Assembly: GCF_000422765.1 (NCBI RefSeq)
Contig: NZ_AUGR01000025.1
Location: forward strand, 1-61,036
Source of the DNA: Neptunomonas japonica DSM 18939
GTDB lineage: Bacteria; Pseudomonadota; Gammaproteobacteria; Pseudomonadales; Balneatricaceae
DNA: 61,036 nucleotides
Direction of reading: 5' to 3'
Shown here: piece by piece, positions 7,560 to 17,388 of the stretch
Layout: the number at the start of each line of letters is the position of its first letter
Position numbering within the stretch: the stretch's first letter is position 1
Position numbers and translations under genes: made by a program
The notes under the pieces: model-generated
Databases searched by the model: none
What the model saw: only the letters and a program-made list of their open reading frames with translations
Told to the model about the DNA's origin: nothing

Positions 7560-8895
7560 GTTGAGCGACTCTCTTTAGCCTTACAATCAATAATACAGCA
7601 GACACTGATAGCCCTATTAGCAATCCGTACCAGAATCCGGCTGCTCCCATTGCGGGTAGAAGTAAATCAGTTAAGCCAAGAATATAACCCAGTGGTAAGC
7701 CTATAACCCAGTATGCAATAAACACTATGAGCAGCGGGATACTCGTATCTTTATAACCGCGTAGAGCGCCTGCAGCTGTAACCTGAAGTGCATCAGATAT
7801 TTCAAAGAGAGCGGCTATTAAGAGTAAGCTTGCGGCAAGCTCGATTAAGTAGGGCTCTGATGTAAATATCTGAGCAATGTTAGTAGCAAGTAGCCAAATG
7901 GTGATGCTGGTAAATAGAGCAATACTTGTCGTTACCAATACGGCAACTTTTGCGCTAAACCAGGCGCTTTTAGGCTCGTTTGCGCCCGATAATTGGCCTA
8001 CTCGAATAGTGCAAGCCATGGCTATGCTCAGTGGAATCATGAATATTAACCCAGAAAATGTCATTGTTATTTGATGGGCAGAAACAACGAGCGTGCCTAG
8101 TGGCGCGAGTAATAGTGCGATAACAGAAAACATGCTGGTTTCGATTAAAATAGCAAAACCCATGGGAATGCCTAATTTCAGGTAATTAAGCAATTCCTGA
8201 ATATCTAGCCAGCGAGGGTTTGTTTCATTTGGCAGTTGTAGTAGAGGGTTGCGTTGAATAGCAGCTAAACCACAAGCTAGCATTACCCACATTACTAATG
8301 CGCTGGCCCAGCCGCACCCTGCAGCCCCTAATTCTGGGAAGCCTAATTTACCAAAAACAAATAAGTAATTAAGAGGGATATTGAGAACAAGAGCAAGAAA
8401 TGCAATCCGCATTGCAGGGCGTGTTTTGCCTAGGCCCTCAAAATAACTCCTCAGTAATTGATAGAGCAGCAGCGCAGGAAAACCCCAAGAAATTGCCTGA
8501 AGATATTCTTGCGTTTTTGCTGCTAAAGATGCTTCCACTCTCATGAAATCAAGTATCCATGTTGTGGAGTTAAGTATAAATACGCTAATGATGCCTAGGG
8601 TGATTGCAACCCATATTCCCTGCCTGAAAATACTGAGAACACCGTTTGTTGTTTTAGAGCCTGAGGCAAAGGCAACTAAAGGTGTCGTTGCCATGAGAAT
8701 GCCTGTTGCAGCGAGGTAAATAGGTAACCAAATGCTCGAACCGAGTGCGACAGCTGCTAAGTCCAAAGTGCTGTATTGCCCAGCGACCAGTGTATCAACA
8801 AAGCCCATAGACGCTTGGGCAATTTGTGTCAGCATAATGGGAAAGCCAAGAGCAAGAAGGGCTTTGACTTCCATCCAAGTACGGTACAGTGTCAC
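7546..8895 (-). CDS. MATE-family multidrug/Na+ efflux transporter (NorM-like)
   Basis: A 449-residue, 12-helix inner-membrane antiporter of the MATE family, exporting cationic drugs or metabolites in exchange for Na+ or H+. Family features are the N-terminal LGFPIMLTQIAQASMGFVDT, the repeated two-bundle layout with SIWLPIYLAATG and the second-half LGIPMGFAILIE/FSGLIFMIPLSIA. Length is normal for NorM-type proteins. It is the first gene of the minus-strand run leading into DUF3080, lapG and lapD. Confidence 0.9.
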   Translation of the reverse strand: MTLYRTWMEVKALLALGFPIMLTQIAQASMGFVDTLVAGQYSTLDLAAVALGSSIWLPIYLAATGILMATTPLVAFASGSKTTNGVLSIFRQGIWVAITLGIISVFILNSTTWILDFMRVEASLAAKTQEYLQAISWGFPALLLYQLLRSYFEGLGKTRPAMRIAFLALVLNIPLNYLFVFGKLGFPELGAAGCGWASALVMWVMLACGLAAIQRNPLLQLPNETNPRWLDIQELLNYLKLGIPMGFAILIETSMFSVIALLLAPLGTLVVSAHQITMTFSGLIFMIPLSIAMACTIRVGQLSGANEPKSAWFSAKVAVLVTTSIALFTSITIWLLATNIAQIFTSEPYLIELAASLLLIAALFEISDALQVTAAGALRGYKDTSIPLLIVFIAYWVIGLPLGYILGLTDLLLPAMGAAGFWYGLLIGLSVSAVLLIVRLKRVAQHAHI

Positions 8896-8962
8896 AGATG
8901 AGTTCTCTTAAGGTGTGGGTTCAGGCTATTAGTTTTAAATGTTGCTTATGATGCTAGAAAGC

Positions 8963-8990
8963 AAAAAGCCTCTGCAGAGCAGAGGCTTTT
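8963..8990 (-). terminator. bidirectional rho-independent terminator (phaC end)
   Basis: AAGCCTCTGC and GCAGAGGCTT form a perfect 10-bp GC-rich stem with a 3-nt loop, flanked by A and T runs on both sides. On the minus strand it follows the phaC stop by about 30 bases and ends in TTTTT. Confidence 0.9.
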
Positions 8991-9019
8991 AATGGTACAG
9001 GCTATTTTACAAAAAAGCC

Positions 9020-10762
9020 TTATTCGATACGCACTGCTACGAAACGTCCTGGGGCTGCTTCAATTACTTTGTTGTCTGCGTTCCCATAATCTGCAGGAGC
9101 AACAACTTTTTTGCCGCCACGTTTTTTCTGCCACTCAGACCAGTTTGGCCACCAAGAGCCTTCAACACGCTCAGCAGTTTCTAGCCAATGATCAGAGCCT
9201 TTACCTTGTTCGCCTTTGACCCAATAGTTACGGCGGTTTTTAGAAGCGGGGTTAATAACCCCAGCAACATGACCGCTTCCACCTAGTACAAATTCGACAT
9301 TACTGAAGTTTTCAGCGCCTGTGAAAGTACCTTTCCATGGAGCAATATGGTCGTCAATAGTCGACAGAAAGTAGCATGGAATTTTGATGCGACCCAAATC
9401 AATTGGAGACCCGCACATTGTTAGCGCATCTTTCTCAACTAGTTTATTTTCTAGGTACATATTGTTGATGTAGTAAGTGTACATCTCAGCTGGCAGGTTA
9501 GTTGAATCGCCATTCCAGTAGAGGATATCAAATGGAGGGGGTGTCTGGCCTTTCAGGTAGTTGTTCACCACATATGACCAGATAAGGTCGTTAGAGCGCA
9601 GCATGTTGAACGATGTCGCTAACTCTTTACCAGATAAATAACCTTGGTTATTAACCTTGTTTTCTAATTTCTTAACTTGTTGCTCATCTAAGAATACGCA
9701 AAGATCACCCGGGTCACGGAAGTCTGTCAGCGTAGTCAAGAAAGTTGCAGATGCTACGCTAGTGTCTTTACGGTGTGCTAATACGGCTAGAGCTGATGCA
9801 AGCAGAGTTCCGCCGATACACCAAGCGACAGCGTTGATTTTAGGCACAGCTGATATTTCTTTAACCTTGTCGATTGCAGCGATAACACCTTTACCAACAT
9901 AATCATCCCAGCTGATATCGCCTTGCTCGATGCTTGGGTTAATCCAAGAGACTAAGAAAACAGTTTGCCCTTCATCAACACAGTATTTAACGTAAGAATT
10001 GTGTTCTTGAAGATCAAGAATATAGAACTTGTTGATGCATGGTGGAACAATTAGTGTTGGCTTTTCAAATACTTGTTCAGTAGATGGCTTATATTGAATA
10101 AGCTGGAACATGTCATTTTCAAAAACAACAGCACCTTCAGACGTTGCGATGTTCTCACCCAGTACAAAGGCGCTTTCATCAGTCATCGAGATACGACCTT
10201 TCTCGATATCGCCTAACAAATTCTGCAGACCGTCTACTAAACTCTTACCTTTTGTGTCCAGCGCCTGTTGTAATACTTCAGGGTTAGTAATGGCAAAGTT
10301 GGTAGGAGACATCGCATCTATATACTGTTGAGTGTAAAACTCAAGCTTACGTTGTTCGCTTTCAGACAGGTTGGCATTAGATGCCATGTTCTGCAGCATG
10401 CCCGAACCTAGTAGGTAAGATTGTTTGATGTGACTGAAAATAGGGTTTGTTGACCACTCGTCTGCATTAAAGCGACGATCACCTGGTGCTGGGGCAGCAG
10501 TCGGTGTTGCTCCCGTTTGGCCGGATAGCATGTTTTTCCACATGTTCATCTGAGCCTGCTGATAATCGGTGATTGCCTTTATCCAAACAGTTGGGTCTTC
10601 AAGAGAGCGCGTTGCTAGCTCGGACCAAGACTGTGTGAATTGGCTAAATACGTCATCGCCACCCGCGCTGGTGTAGCTTGAGAGGAGCTTTTGAGTTTCC
10701 TGGTTGACGTAGTTGATGAACTCTTGAGGATTCGTAAGCTTGTCGTTACTATTTTTTTCCAT
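9020..10762 (-). CDS. phaC: class I poly(3-hydroxyalkanoate) synthase
   Basis: A 580-residue PHA polymerase that joins (R)-3-hydroxyacyl-CoA into storage polyester at granule surfaces. The lipase-like box AVAWCIGGT carries the nucleophile Cys315. The catalytic Asp is in STIDDHIAPWKG and the catalytic His in GGSGHVAGVINP. The usual PhaC N-terminal domain (WIKAITDYQQAQMNMW) is present. It stands alone: phaA, phaB, phasin and phaR are not nearby. A strong terminator follows. Confidence 0.95.
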   Translation of the reverse strand: MEKNSNDKLTNPQEFINYVNQETQKLLSSYTSAGGDDVFSQFTQSWSELATRSLEDPTVWIKAITDYQQAQMNMWKNMLSGQTGATPTAAPAPGDRRFNADEWSTNPIFSHIKQSYLLGSGMLQNMASNANLSESEQRKLEFYTQQYIDAMSPTNFAITNPEVLQQALDTKGKSLVDGLQNLLGDIEKGRISMTDESAFVLGENIATSEGAVVFENDMFQLIQYKPSTEQVFEKPTLIVPPCINKFYILDLQEHNSYVKYCVDEGQTVFLVSWINPSIEQGDISWDDYVGKGVIAAIDKVKEISAVPKINAVAWCIGGTLLASALAVLAHRKDTSVASATFLTTLTDFRDPGDLCVFLDEQQVKKLENKVNNQGYLSGKELATSFNMLRSNDLIWSYVVNNYLKGQTPPPFDILYWNGDSTNLPAEMYTYYINNMYLENKLVEKDALTMCGSPIDLGRIKIPCYFLSTIDDHIAPWKGTFTGAENFSNVEFVLGGSGHVAGVINPASKNRRNYWVKGEQGKGSDHWLETAERVEGSWWPNWSEWQKKRGGKKVVAPADYGNADNKVIEAAPGRFVAVRIE

Positions 10763-10928
10763 GAAACTACCTTTTTGGCTGAAAGTCTGCGTGTTGCCCA
10801 GCTATTACCTAGGTGTCGATTCGACGTTATTCAGATTTACAGTTAACTATTTAAACTTTGATCGATTCAGAACTGCTGTTCAGCATATCCTTGCCGCTAC
10901 GAGGCTTGCAAGTAATGATGATAGAACT

Positions 10929-12431
10929 TTAGCCTTGCCTATGATTATGATACTCGTCAATCATAGCGTCAATATGTTGCAGAATCTTGTCACTCTCATT
11001 TTCTGCCCGTGCCATGGAGTCCACAATTTCTTGTCGGATAGATGAATTGTTGCCCCAATCAGAATCACGTAAGGCAACAGCATTTTGTATTGCTAAATGA
11101 ACCGCTGCATGTGGAGCCTCCAGTTTGGAGTAGGCTGCTGTATTGCTAAAGAACTCTGCTCCAGCGCCTTCGTAATACCATTTGCCTAAGCGACAGTTGT
11201 GATGAGTCACCGACGTTGCATCAATCTCGTTTTGACGGTCCATTGAATGATCTAAAGCTATGTAACCATTCTGTTTAAATATCACATGATCTGCTTTTAC
11301 TAAGGAGCCAAATGCTTGGCTTTTCGTATGCGTTATCGCACGTAAGGTTTCATTGGCACCGCTTGCGAATGTATCAAACTGAGTTTTAAAGCTTGAAACT
11401 ATAGCACTAACTTCTGCGGCCATCTTATTGGAACTTTCTGCTTGCTCGATCATTTCGTTAACATGTACGCTGAAATCTGTAATGGTAGACGTAACTTCAA
11501 CCGCTGCATCTTTGGTGCGTCTTGAAAGGGCTTTAACTTCGTCAGCTACAACCGCAAATCCACGGCCCTGCTCTCCTGCTCTTGCCGCTTCAATAGCAGC
11601 GTTGAGTGCAAGTAGGTTGGTTTGATCTGCGATACCGGTAATCATTGATAGAGAATCTGTGATTTTAGCGCTATCTTCACCAAGTTTACTGACAACCGTC
11701 GCGATAGAGCTGATAGTTGACGATATATTATCAAGGGCGGTTACCATCTGACTTACAGATTGCTGGCTGTGCTGGGCGGCGGTACCGTTATCTTGGACGA
11801 TAGCCTCTACCTTTTCCATCTCCTCGCTGATCTGTAATAGGTCATTTTGTGTTTGACGCAGGTTAGTAATTAAGTGCCTACCATTTAAAGAGTGTAGCTC
11901 TGAATGTAATGCATTAGCCGCAACTGTTTCAGTGCCTTTTTTCATCTCAAGGAGAGCGAAATTAATGTTTTTGAGAGATTGCTCTAGTAGACCAGGTAGG
12001 CCTTTATGTAATGCGGGCCTATCATATTCGCCTCGTGCGACATGGGTGAAGCAAGAATCCACTTCTTTAAAGTAGGATTCTACTTTGTCGAGAAAATCAT
12101 TAACCTCCCAGGCTACTTTTCCAACTTCACCTAGTTTTTTTGTACGGGTTATTCGTGCATGGAACTCTCCGTTGTTTGCTTGCTCCAGTGTTTGGTGGAT
12201 CTGTTGTAAAGCACTAAAAACATAACCTGTATTGACTAGTAAACGGTAAGCGATATAGCTAGTTAGGATAGGAGGGATAAGCCAAATGGCATTTATTTCA
12301 TAAGCATAGGTAATATAGAAGGAGCTACAAAGTGATATAGCAATAAAGCTTAAGCAATATGCTTTAACGCGGGCATCTAAGAACGGTGCGCCTGAGCTGA
12401 CACCGGATTGCTGTGGATTGCGAATGCTCAT
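10929..12431 (-). CDS. methyl-accepting chemotaxis protein with C-terminal CZB domain (CetA-like)
   Basis: A 500-residue chemoreceptor. It has a short N-terminus, two adjacent TM helices (about 24-68) with almost no periplasmic loop, HAMP-like segments, then the signalling hairpin with tip [22 protein letters not shown]-terminal chemoreceptor zinc-binding (CZB) domain follows, recognised by [13 protein letters not shown] and the downstream PHAAVH. It lacks an external ligand-binding domain. It starts within the stop codon of the upstream PAS gene (ATGA overlap), so the two products are probably made together. This matches the bipartite CetA/CetB energy-taxis layout of Campylobacter. Confidence 0.9.
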   Translation of the reverse strand: MSIRNPQQSGVSSGAPFLDARVKAYCLSFIAISLCSSFYITYAYEINAIWLIPPILTSYIAYRLLVNTGYVFSALQQIHQTLEQANNGEFHARITRTKKLGEVGKVAWEVNDFLDKVESYFKEVDSCFTHVARGEYDRPALHKGLPGLLEQSLKNINFALLEMKKGTETVAANALHSELHSLNGRHLITNLRQTQNDLLQISEEMEKVEAIVQDNGTAAQHSQQSVSQMVTALDNISSTISSIATVVSKLGEDSAKITDSLSMITGIADQTNLLALNAAIEAARAGEQGRGFAVVADEVKALSRRTKDAAVEVTSTITDFSVHVNEMIEQAESSNKMAAEVSAIVSSFKTQFDTFASGANETLRAITHTKSQAFGSLVKADHVIFKQNGYIALDHSMDRQNEIDATSVTHHNCRLGKWYYEGAGAEFFSNTAAYSKLEAPHAAVHLAIQNAVALRDSDWGNNSSIRQEIVDSMARAENESDKILQHIDAMIDEYHNHRQG

Positions 12432-12979
12432 GCCTGCTCCTCAGTCTCGTTTAAACTCAGCATTAAATGTGGATAGGTGGTATTAAGCGATGCGAGGGTT
12501 TCGTTAAGGTAGGCCAGTGAATTGGCTGCTGCATCCTTAGTGTTACTCTTTTTTTCTATTTCTAACATTTTTTGATATATAGGGATCATAGTGTTGATAG
12601 CGTGGCGTAAGGGTTTTCTTCTCACGGAGTAGTAGCCGCGCAATTGTCCCTTTGCATCATAATCGGGTGTGACATTAGCAAATACCCAGTAGTAGCTACC
12701 GTCTTTACATAAATTTTTTACATAACCAAAAAACTCATCCCCTTTTTGTAAGGTGTCCCATAACAGTTTAAATGTGCCTCTAGGCATATCTGGATGACGA
12801 ATGATGTTGTGTTGTTTTCCCAGTAAGGCAGATTCAGGATACCCTGCAGTACTCATAAATGTTCGGTTGACGTATGTGACTAAACCTTTCTGGTCAGTTT
12901 TACTGACGATAAATTCATTGTCACTGAGTGAAACTTCATGGTCGATAGGTGTGATTTTTGGCTTCATAGACTGCGTCAC
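12428..12979 (-). CDS. Aer-type PAS-domain protein (CetB-like redox/energy sensor)
   Basis: A 183-residue cytosolic protein with one PAS domain (about 15-125) of the Aer type. Markers are the [12 protein letters not shown] and [16 protein letters not shown] segments, which in Aer lie around the FAD pocket, and [11 protein letters not shown] helical tail of about 50 residues follows, and there is no TM segment. It probably senses redox state through FAD and signals to the adjacent receptor, which has no sensor domain of its own. The stop overlaps the MCP start by ATGA. Confidence 0.85.
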   Translation of the reverse strand: MTQSMKPKITPIDHEVSLSDNEFIVSKTDQKGLVTYVNRTFMSTAGYPESALLGKQHNIIRHPDMPRGTFKLLWDTLQKGDEFFGYVKNLCKDGSYYWVFANVTPDYDAKGQLRGYYSVRRKPLRHAINTMIPIYQKMLEIEKKSNTKDAAANSLAYLNETLASLNTTYPHLMLSLNETEEQA

Positions 12980-13115
12980 TATAAAGAGGTGGATTAGAGG
13001 TTGTTCGAATTTAACTCTTCAGGCTTAACTATTCTGAGTGTCATTTATGATTAATGGTAGCAGAGATGCCATAATCTGCATGGAAAATCACACAGACATT
13101 GGTATAAAGAAAGTT

Positions 13116-13361
13116 ATGCAAAATTTTGTTTTTCTGACGACTCAAGGTTGTCATTTATGTGAGGTGGCAGAGGCTTTGTTGGTGGCAAGTCTTAATCCCG
13201 AGTGTCACCAGGTGGATGTTATTGATATTGCCTATGATGATGCACTGCTTGAGTGTTACGGTGAGCGTATTCCTGTTTTTAAAAATGAAGATACACAAGC
13301 TGAGTTAAATTGGCCTTTTGATGCTGATAAGCTAGAACACTTTGTTGCTTTAACGGTATAG
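13116..13361 (+). CDS. glutaredoxin-like DUF836 family protein
   Basis: About 81 residues with a glutaredoxin-like fold: strand FVFLTT followed by GCHLCEVAEAL, the CxxC active site, then RIPVFKN with the cis-proline segment. DUF836 proteins are small thiol oxidoreductases of unclear substrate. The frame is open from 13038, but the family N-terminus begins just before the first strand, so I take the ATG at 13116. It is a single gene between divergent and convergent neighbours. Confidence 0.8.
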   Translation: MQNFVFLTTQGCHLCEVAEALLVASLNPECHQVDVIDIAYDDALLECYGERIPVFKNEDTQAELNWPFDADKLEHFVALTV

Positions 13362-13389
13362 GTTTGCGTAGAAACTGTATGTTTATAAG

Positions 13390-14169
13390 TTATATAGAAA
13401 AAAGGCGGCGAGTATTGACTGTGGTTTGGGCGGCTAGTTGCTCTATTGATGTATGCCTTAGCGCGGCGACAGTTGATGCTATATGCTGAAGAAAGGCTGG
13501 CTCGTTTCGCCCTTTTTTTGCTTTAAAAGGCAAATCTCTAGGAAGTAGGTAGGGTGAGTCGGTTTCAAGGAGCAATCGATCATCAGGAATTTCTTTTATT
13601 AATGCCTTAAGCTCTAATCCTCTACGTTCGTCGCAAATCCACCCAGTAATGCCAATATAACAGCCTAAATCTAAATAACTAAATAGGGCATCTTTATTGC
13701 CAGTAAAGCAGTGCAAAACTGCGCCCTCTAATTGCGATGCGAAAGGTTTAAGTATTTTGATTTGTGTCGATGTTGCTTCTCTATCATGCAGAAAGAGTGG
13801 GAGTCTTGTGGTTTTTGCTAATTCAATTTGACGATTAAATGCCAGTATCTGCTCGTCAGGTGTTGAAAAGTTACGATTAAAATCGAGGCCTGTTTCACCG
13901 ATAGCCACAACGCAGGGGTGTTGGCTAAGAGTAAACAGTTCAGCAAGCACTTGGTCATTAAGTGAAGACGCGTCGTGAGGATGAATACCTACGGTAGAGT
14001 ATAAGTATTCGGGGTATTGTTGGCATAATGCCACTGCCTGCTCAGATGATGATAAAGATGTCCCTGTTACCACCATTGCGCCAATATGCGCGGCTTTTGC
14101 GCGTTGAATAACGTCTTCAATATCATTACGAAAACGCTTATCAGTCAGGTTGACACCAATATCAATCAT
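13390..14169 (-). CDS. tatD: TatD-family metal-dependent hydrolase/DNase
   Basis: A 259-residue TIM-barrel metallohydrolase acting as a 3'-5' nuclease on DNA/RNA in the family. Metal-ligand motifs are visible: GVNLTD near the N-terminus (the TatD-proper version of the usual HxH site), GIHPHD, GETGLDFNRN, FLHDREA, LHCFTG and LLLETDSPYL. It begins one base after the slt stop, so it is co-transcribed with slt. The window also contains a radical SAM protein resembling the TatD-associated family, but 43 kb away. Confidence 0.92.
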   Translation of the reverse strand: MIDIGVNLTDKRFRNDIEDVIQRAKAAHIGAMVVTGTSLSSSEQAVALCQQYPEYLYSTVGIHPHDASSLNDQVLAELFTLSQHPCVVAIGETGLDFNRNFSTPDEQILAFNRQIELAKTTRLPLFLHDREATSTQIKILKPFASQLEGAVLHCFTGNKDALFSYLDLGCYIGITGWICDERRGLELKALIKEIPDDRLLLETDSPYLLPRDLPFKAKKGRNEPAFLQHIASTVAALRHTSIEQLAAQTTVNTRRLFSI

Positions 14170-16143
14170 TTACAGTGTTGGTTTACTAGTTTGTATATCG
14201 TTACTAAGAGCCAAAGAGCCGGGTTTAACTGAGCTGAGTAAGCTTGCATTCCTGGCGGCCATTACGTCATAAATAACACTAAATGCTAAAACGTTTTGCA
14301 CATAGTTACGCGTCTCATCAAATGGGATTGTTTCAATCCACACGTCTAAAGGAACATTACTACGCGCCTTTAACCATTTTTTAACACGATGCGGGCCTGC
14401 ATTATAAGCTGCTGTAGCATAAACACGGTTTCCATTAAATGTACCTAGCACTTGTGCTAAATATGCGGTGCCCAATGAAATGTTAGTACGTGGTGTAAAC
14501 AACTGACTTACACCACTGTATTTAATATCAAACTTCTTTGCTGTCATTTTTGCTGTAGCAGGCATTAGCTGCATGAGACCGCGTGCCCCTACACGTGAAC
14601 GAGCGTACTGATGCCAAGCACTTTCTTGTCGAGCAACAGCGACGGCCCATGTCTGGTAGATTCCTCTCTCGTTAGCAAGCTCTTCAAATAAGGATTTGTG
14701 AGGGTTAGCAAAACGAATATCGAGGTCATCCCATGCTTTAATGCGAGCTGCACCACGAATTGCCTGGTCATACCAACCCCAATCATAAGCTACGTGAGCC
14801 ATTGCCAGCTGGTCGTTGGTTGAGAGCTGCTTGCTTAAGCGATTCCACTCAACACGTGCGGCATATTGATAGTCCAGTGCTAATAACTCTTTTATTCGTT
14901 TAAATGCTGCGAGCTCGCTTAGTTTGTTTTTATGTGCAGTAGTAATACCAGAAGGGCGATGGTTTAAGTAAAAAGGACTGTTGGTTGTTTCTGAGGCAAG
15001 AAAACCGTAAAAACTTCTTTCTTTAATCACTTCACCATAGTCGACTTGGTGCTTTTTAGGATTAAGTCTATGCGTTGCTGTCTCTTTCCAGTAAACCCAG
15101 CGGCCCTCGCTTTTTAAATTAGCAGGGAGCTTATCTATTAGCGTAAGCGTGTCTTTCCAGTCCTGTTTGGCAAGCTCTAAGCGTATGCGCCATTCCGTTA
15201 GCTTTCCATAAGAGTAGTTGGGGTCAAGTTTAGCTAACATTTGTACGGCATTACTACGAAACCCTTTGGCGTACCGCATACCAAAATAGGAATTGGTTTT
15301 ATCAGTAATTGCCTGGCTAAATGTTAGTCGCTCGCGGTCGCGAAGCCATAAGTTAGCAGCTTTATTGATATCCTCACGTGCAATTTGGCGGATAGCATAG
15401 GCTGCGATTATGCCGTGTTGTGGTGTTTTTGTTTTTAAGAGTGTCGCATTTTCGACCAGATCAGGTTTGTCTTTAACTGCCCAAAAAAGCGCGCTCTCCT
15501 TTTTATGGGCGGGCTTGCTAATAAACCGTGCTAAATATTTGGCTAATGCGAAGTTCTTTTTTTGTATAGCTAGCCAAAAACGTTGATAGGCTAAAGCAGA
15601 CGTTAGTTTTCCCTGTGCCGTCCATGTCGCAAATAGAGGGTCGCATGCTGAGTTTTGAGAGTAGCCAACTAACCAAAGTCGTTGAGCGCTCACGAACGCT
15701 TGTTTCTTATGGCCAAGCTGTAATTGGGCGTTACCTAATTGGCATTGGAACCGACGACTTTTAATTGGAAATGCTGCATAGGCTTTAGTAAAGGCGCTCC
15801 ATTTTTTCTGTCGTAGTAAGTTGTTTAATCTAGCGCTTTGTACGTCATCAGCGAACGGGGTTGCTTTGTGCTTATTGATGAAGCCGCTGACGAATGTATC
15901 GTCAAGCTTGGCAATATCGCGTTTGATCTGTCTAGTGTGTAAGTAAGGGGCTAAAGGATAATTTTTCAGTTGAGCCGTTAGTTTATCGGCTAAAGGCATG
16001 TCCTTTTTTTCAAAGGCTGCTTTTGCTTGTAAGTATAGTTGGCGTTCTGAGGTGTCTGCATGTGCAAAATGAACAGATAAAGTGAAGCCCAACGTGGCGC
16101 TAACGATTGTTACTGCAGATAACAAATTCTTAATTTTTAACAT
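14170..16143 (-). CDS. slt: soluble lytic murein transglycosylase Slt
   Basis: A 657-residue periplasmic peptidoglycan lytic transglycosylase. It has an N-terminal signal peptide ending near HFAHA (about residue 29), a long alpha-superhelical U/L region, and a C-terminal SLT lysozyme-like domain. The catalytic Glu is in VARQESAWH, followed by SRVGARGLMQLMPATAK and the TAAYNAGPHRVKKW motif. It cleaves glycan strands to 1,6-anhydromuropeptides. Length matches Slt70. The tatD gene follows with no gap. Confidence 0.95.
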   Translation of the reverse strand: MLKIKNLLSAVTIVSATLGFTLSVHFAHADTSERQLYLQAKAAFEKKDMPLADKLTAQLKNYPLAPYLHTRQIKRDIAKLDDTFVSGFINKHKATPFADDVQSARLNNLLRQKKWSAFTKAYAAFPIKSRRFQCQLGNAQLQLGHKKQAFVSAQRLWLVGYSQNSACDPLFATWTAQGKLTSALAYQRFWLAIQKKNFALAKYLARFISKPAHKKESALFWAVKDKPDLVENATLLKTKTPQHGIIAAYAIRQIAREDINKAANLWLRDRERLTFSQAITDKTNSYFGMRYAKGFRSNAVQMLAKLDPNYSYGKLTEWRIRLELAKQDWKDTLTLIDKLPANLKSEGRWVYWKETATHRLNPKKHQVDYGEVIKERSFYGFLASETTNSPFYLNHRPSGITTAHKNKLSELAAFKRIKELLALDYQYAARVEWNRLSKQLSTNDQLAMAHVAYDWGWYDQAIRGAARIKAWDDLDIRFANPHKSLFEELANERGIYQTWAVAVARQESAWHQYARSRVGARGLMQLMPATAKMTAKKFDIKYSGVSQLFTPRTNISLGTAYLAQVLGTFNGNRVYATAAYNAGPHRVKKWLKARSNVPLDVWIETIPFDETRNYVQNVLAFSVIYDVMAARNASLLSSVKPGSLALSNDIQTSKPTL

Positions 16144-16305
16144 AGTGCTATCGGCCTACGGTTGAGTCATGTGTGACTTAAGTGTAAAACAGCTTTTAGG
16201 AAAAAGGTAATGTATTGATAGGTTTTTATTTCAAAGGTTCATTTAAATAATGAAAGGGCGGCTAGTTATTATTGGTTTTATCTAGCGGGTTGATTTTTTT
16301 GCATT

Positions 16306-16346
16306 GCTTGATACACAATTGAAATATTTTCAATTGTGTATCAAGC
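16306..16346. repeat. perfect 19-bp inverted repeat
   Basis: GCTTGATACACAATTGAAA at 16306-16324 is exactly repeated in inverse at 16328-16346 with a 3-nt centre. It lies 25 bp past the stop of the 2OG-Fe oxygenase. No T tract follows on either strand, so it is not a standard intrinsic terminator. It may act as an mRNA 3'-end structure, an operator or a small element. The rest of 16144-16305 shows no gene. Confidence 0.75.
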
Positions 16347-16370
16347 AGTAAAATTGGGGTTATGTTCAAT

Positions 16371-17174
16371 TTAATGGTTGCTCAGTATGGCTTTGGGATA
16401 ATACTCTTGAAGAATTTTATTTTGGAATTTATCATTAAATCGGCTATTGATAATAATAATGAACCTTTCAAATGGGGTATCATTGTTAATAGGGTGTATT
16501 TGTGAAACATTATGGAATACCTCATTATCTCTTACGTGAAGAATTTCTCCAGGTTCTAGGGTCACTTCAGTTATTGTGTGCTCTCCCGCTTTGTCTTTAT
16601 ATAAAGCATTGCTTCCCCCCACAACGTTGTTGCGGTTTAACACTAGAATACTGAGAAACTGGCTACCGTCCTGATGAATTCCTTGGCCTTGCAATGGGTC
16701 TAGTGCTTGTTGACCTCTTATGCCATTTATTTGCATTAAAATAGGTTCTTGCGGGCCTATGTTCCAAAGACTTGCCCAATTTTTGACAAACTCTTGAACG
16801 TCTTTACGTTGAAGAAACTCTTTTTGTAGCGGTGGGTAATAACGTAGCTTGTCTGCCATTGTTGCCGCATCATTGTACTGTCCGCCTTGAGCCATGGGAC
16901 ATTCGTGTAACACTTGTAATGTGTTGCTATCATCCAAAAAAAGCCAAGACATTCGTTTCCAGCGAGTATCGACATAAGGGTCTCTAGGTAAATCGCTGAG
17001 GTAGCTTTGCCATTGTGCAAGATCTATGTGTTCTTCAATATTGGTTTTACTCCACGCACCTTGCGAAAGATCATGTGTGACACTAGGCTCCCAATAAGGA
17101 ATGCTTCCATTAATAGGAAACTCAAAGGGTAAGCGTAAATAAGCAGTATTAGAGCTTTTCATTGTTGACTCCAT
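16371..17174 (-). CDS. 2OG-Fe(II) dioxygenase, free-amino-acid hydroxylase-like
   Basis: A 267-residue cupin-fold oxygenase resembling the 2OG-Fe_Oxy_2 family, which includes L-isoleucine 4-hydroxylase. Iron ligands are visible as His167-x-Asp169 in GQGIHQDGSQF and distal His221 in VFHNVSQIHP. The 2-oxoglutarate-binding Arg is probably Arg237 in FERFIIIINS. This predicts Fe(II)- and 2OG-dependent hydroxylation of a small molecule, probably a free amino acid, but the substrate cannot be read from sequence. The start may be the Met at residue 5. The gene stands alone, with a long perfect inverted repeat just after its stop. Confidence 0.8.
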   Translation of the reverse strand: MESTMKSSNTAYLRLPFEFPINGSIPYWEPSVTHDLSQGAWSKTNIEEHIDLAQWQSYLSDLPRDPYVDTRWKRMSWLFLDDSNTLQVLHECPMAQGGQYNDAATMADKLRYYPPLQKEFLQRKDVQEFVKNWASLWNIGPQEPILMQINGIRGQQALDPLQGQGIHQDGSQFLSILVLNRNNVVGGSNALYKDKAGEHTITEVTLEPGEILHVRDNEVFHNVSQIHPINNDTPFERFIIIINSRFNDKFQNKILQEYYPKAILSNH

Positions 17175-17261
17175 TCATTTTAAAAGAGTTCGATAAGCTG
17201 AGTGGCTTACCTGCAGATAACAATGAAAGTGTTACAGGGATCAGAGTCAATACTCTGGTTG

Positions 17262-17299
17262 GTTTTTATACGGTCTTCACTTAAAAACAGTATAAAAAC
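17262..17299. promoter_or_regulatory. inverted repeat GTTTTTATAC...GTATAAAAAC
   Basis: Ten-base perfect arms at 17262-17271 and 17290-17299 with an 18-bp spacer, in the divergent region between the oxygenase and the Gate-domain gene. It may be an operator for one or both; no cognate regulator lies beside it. Confidence 0.4.
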
Positions 17300-17388
17300 T
17301 AATGAGCGTAATAAAATTAATTAAAACTAGTCTTTTGATAAAATGCCATCTCGCTGTCATATTTGACGAGCAAATTATGGGTGATTGT

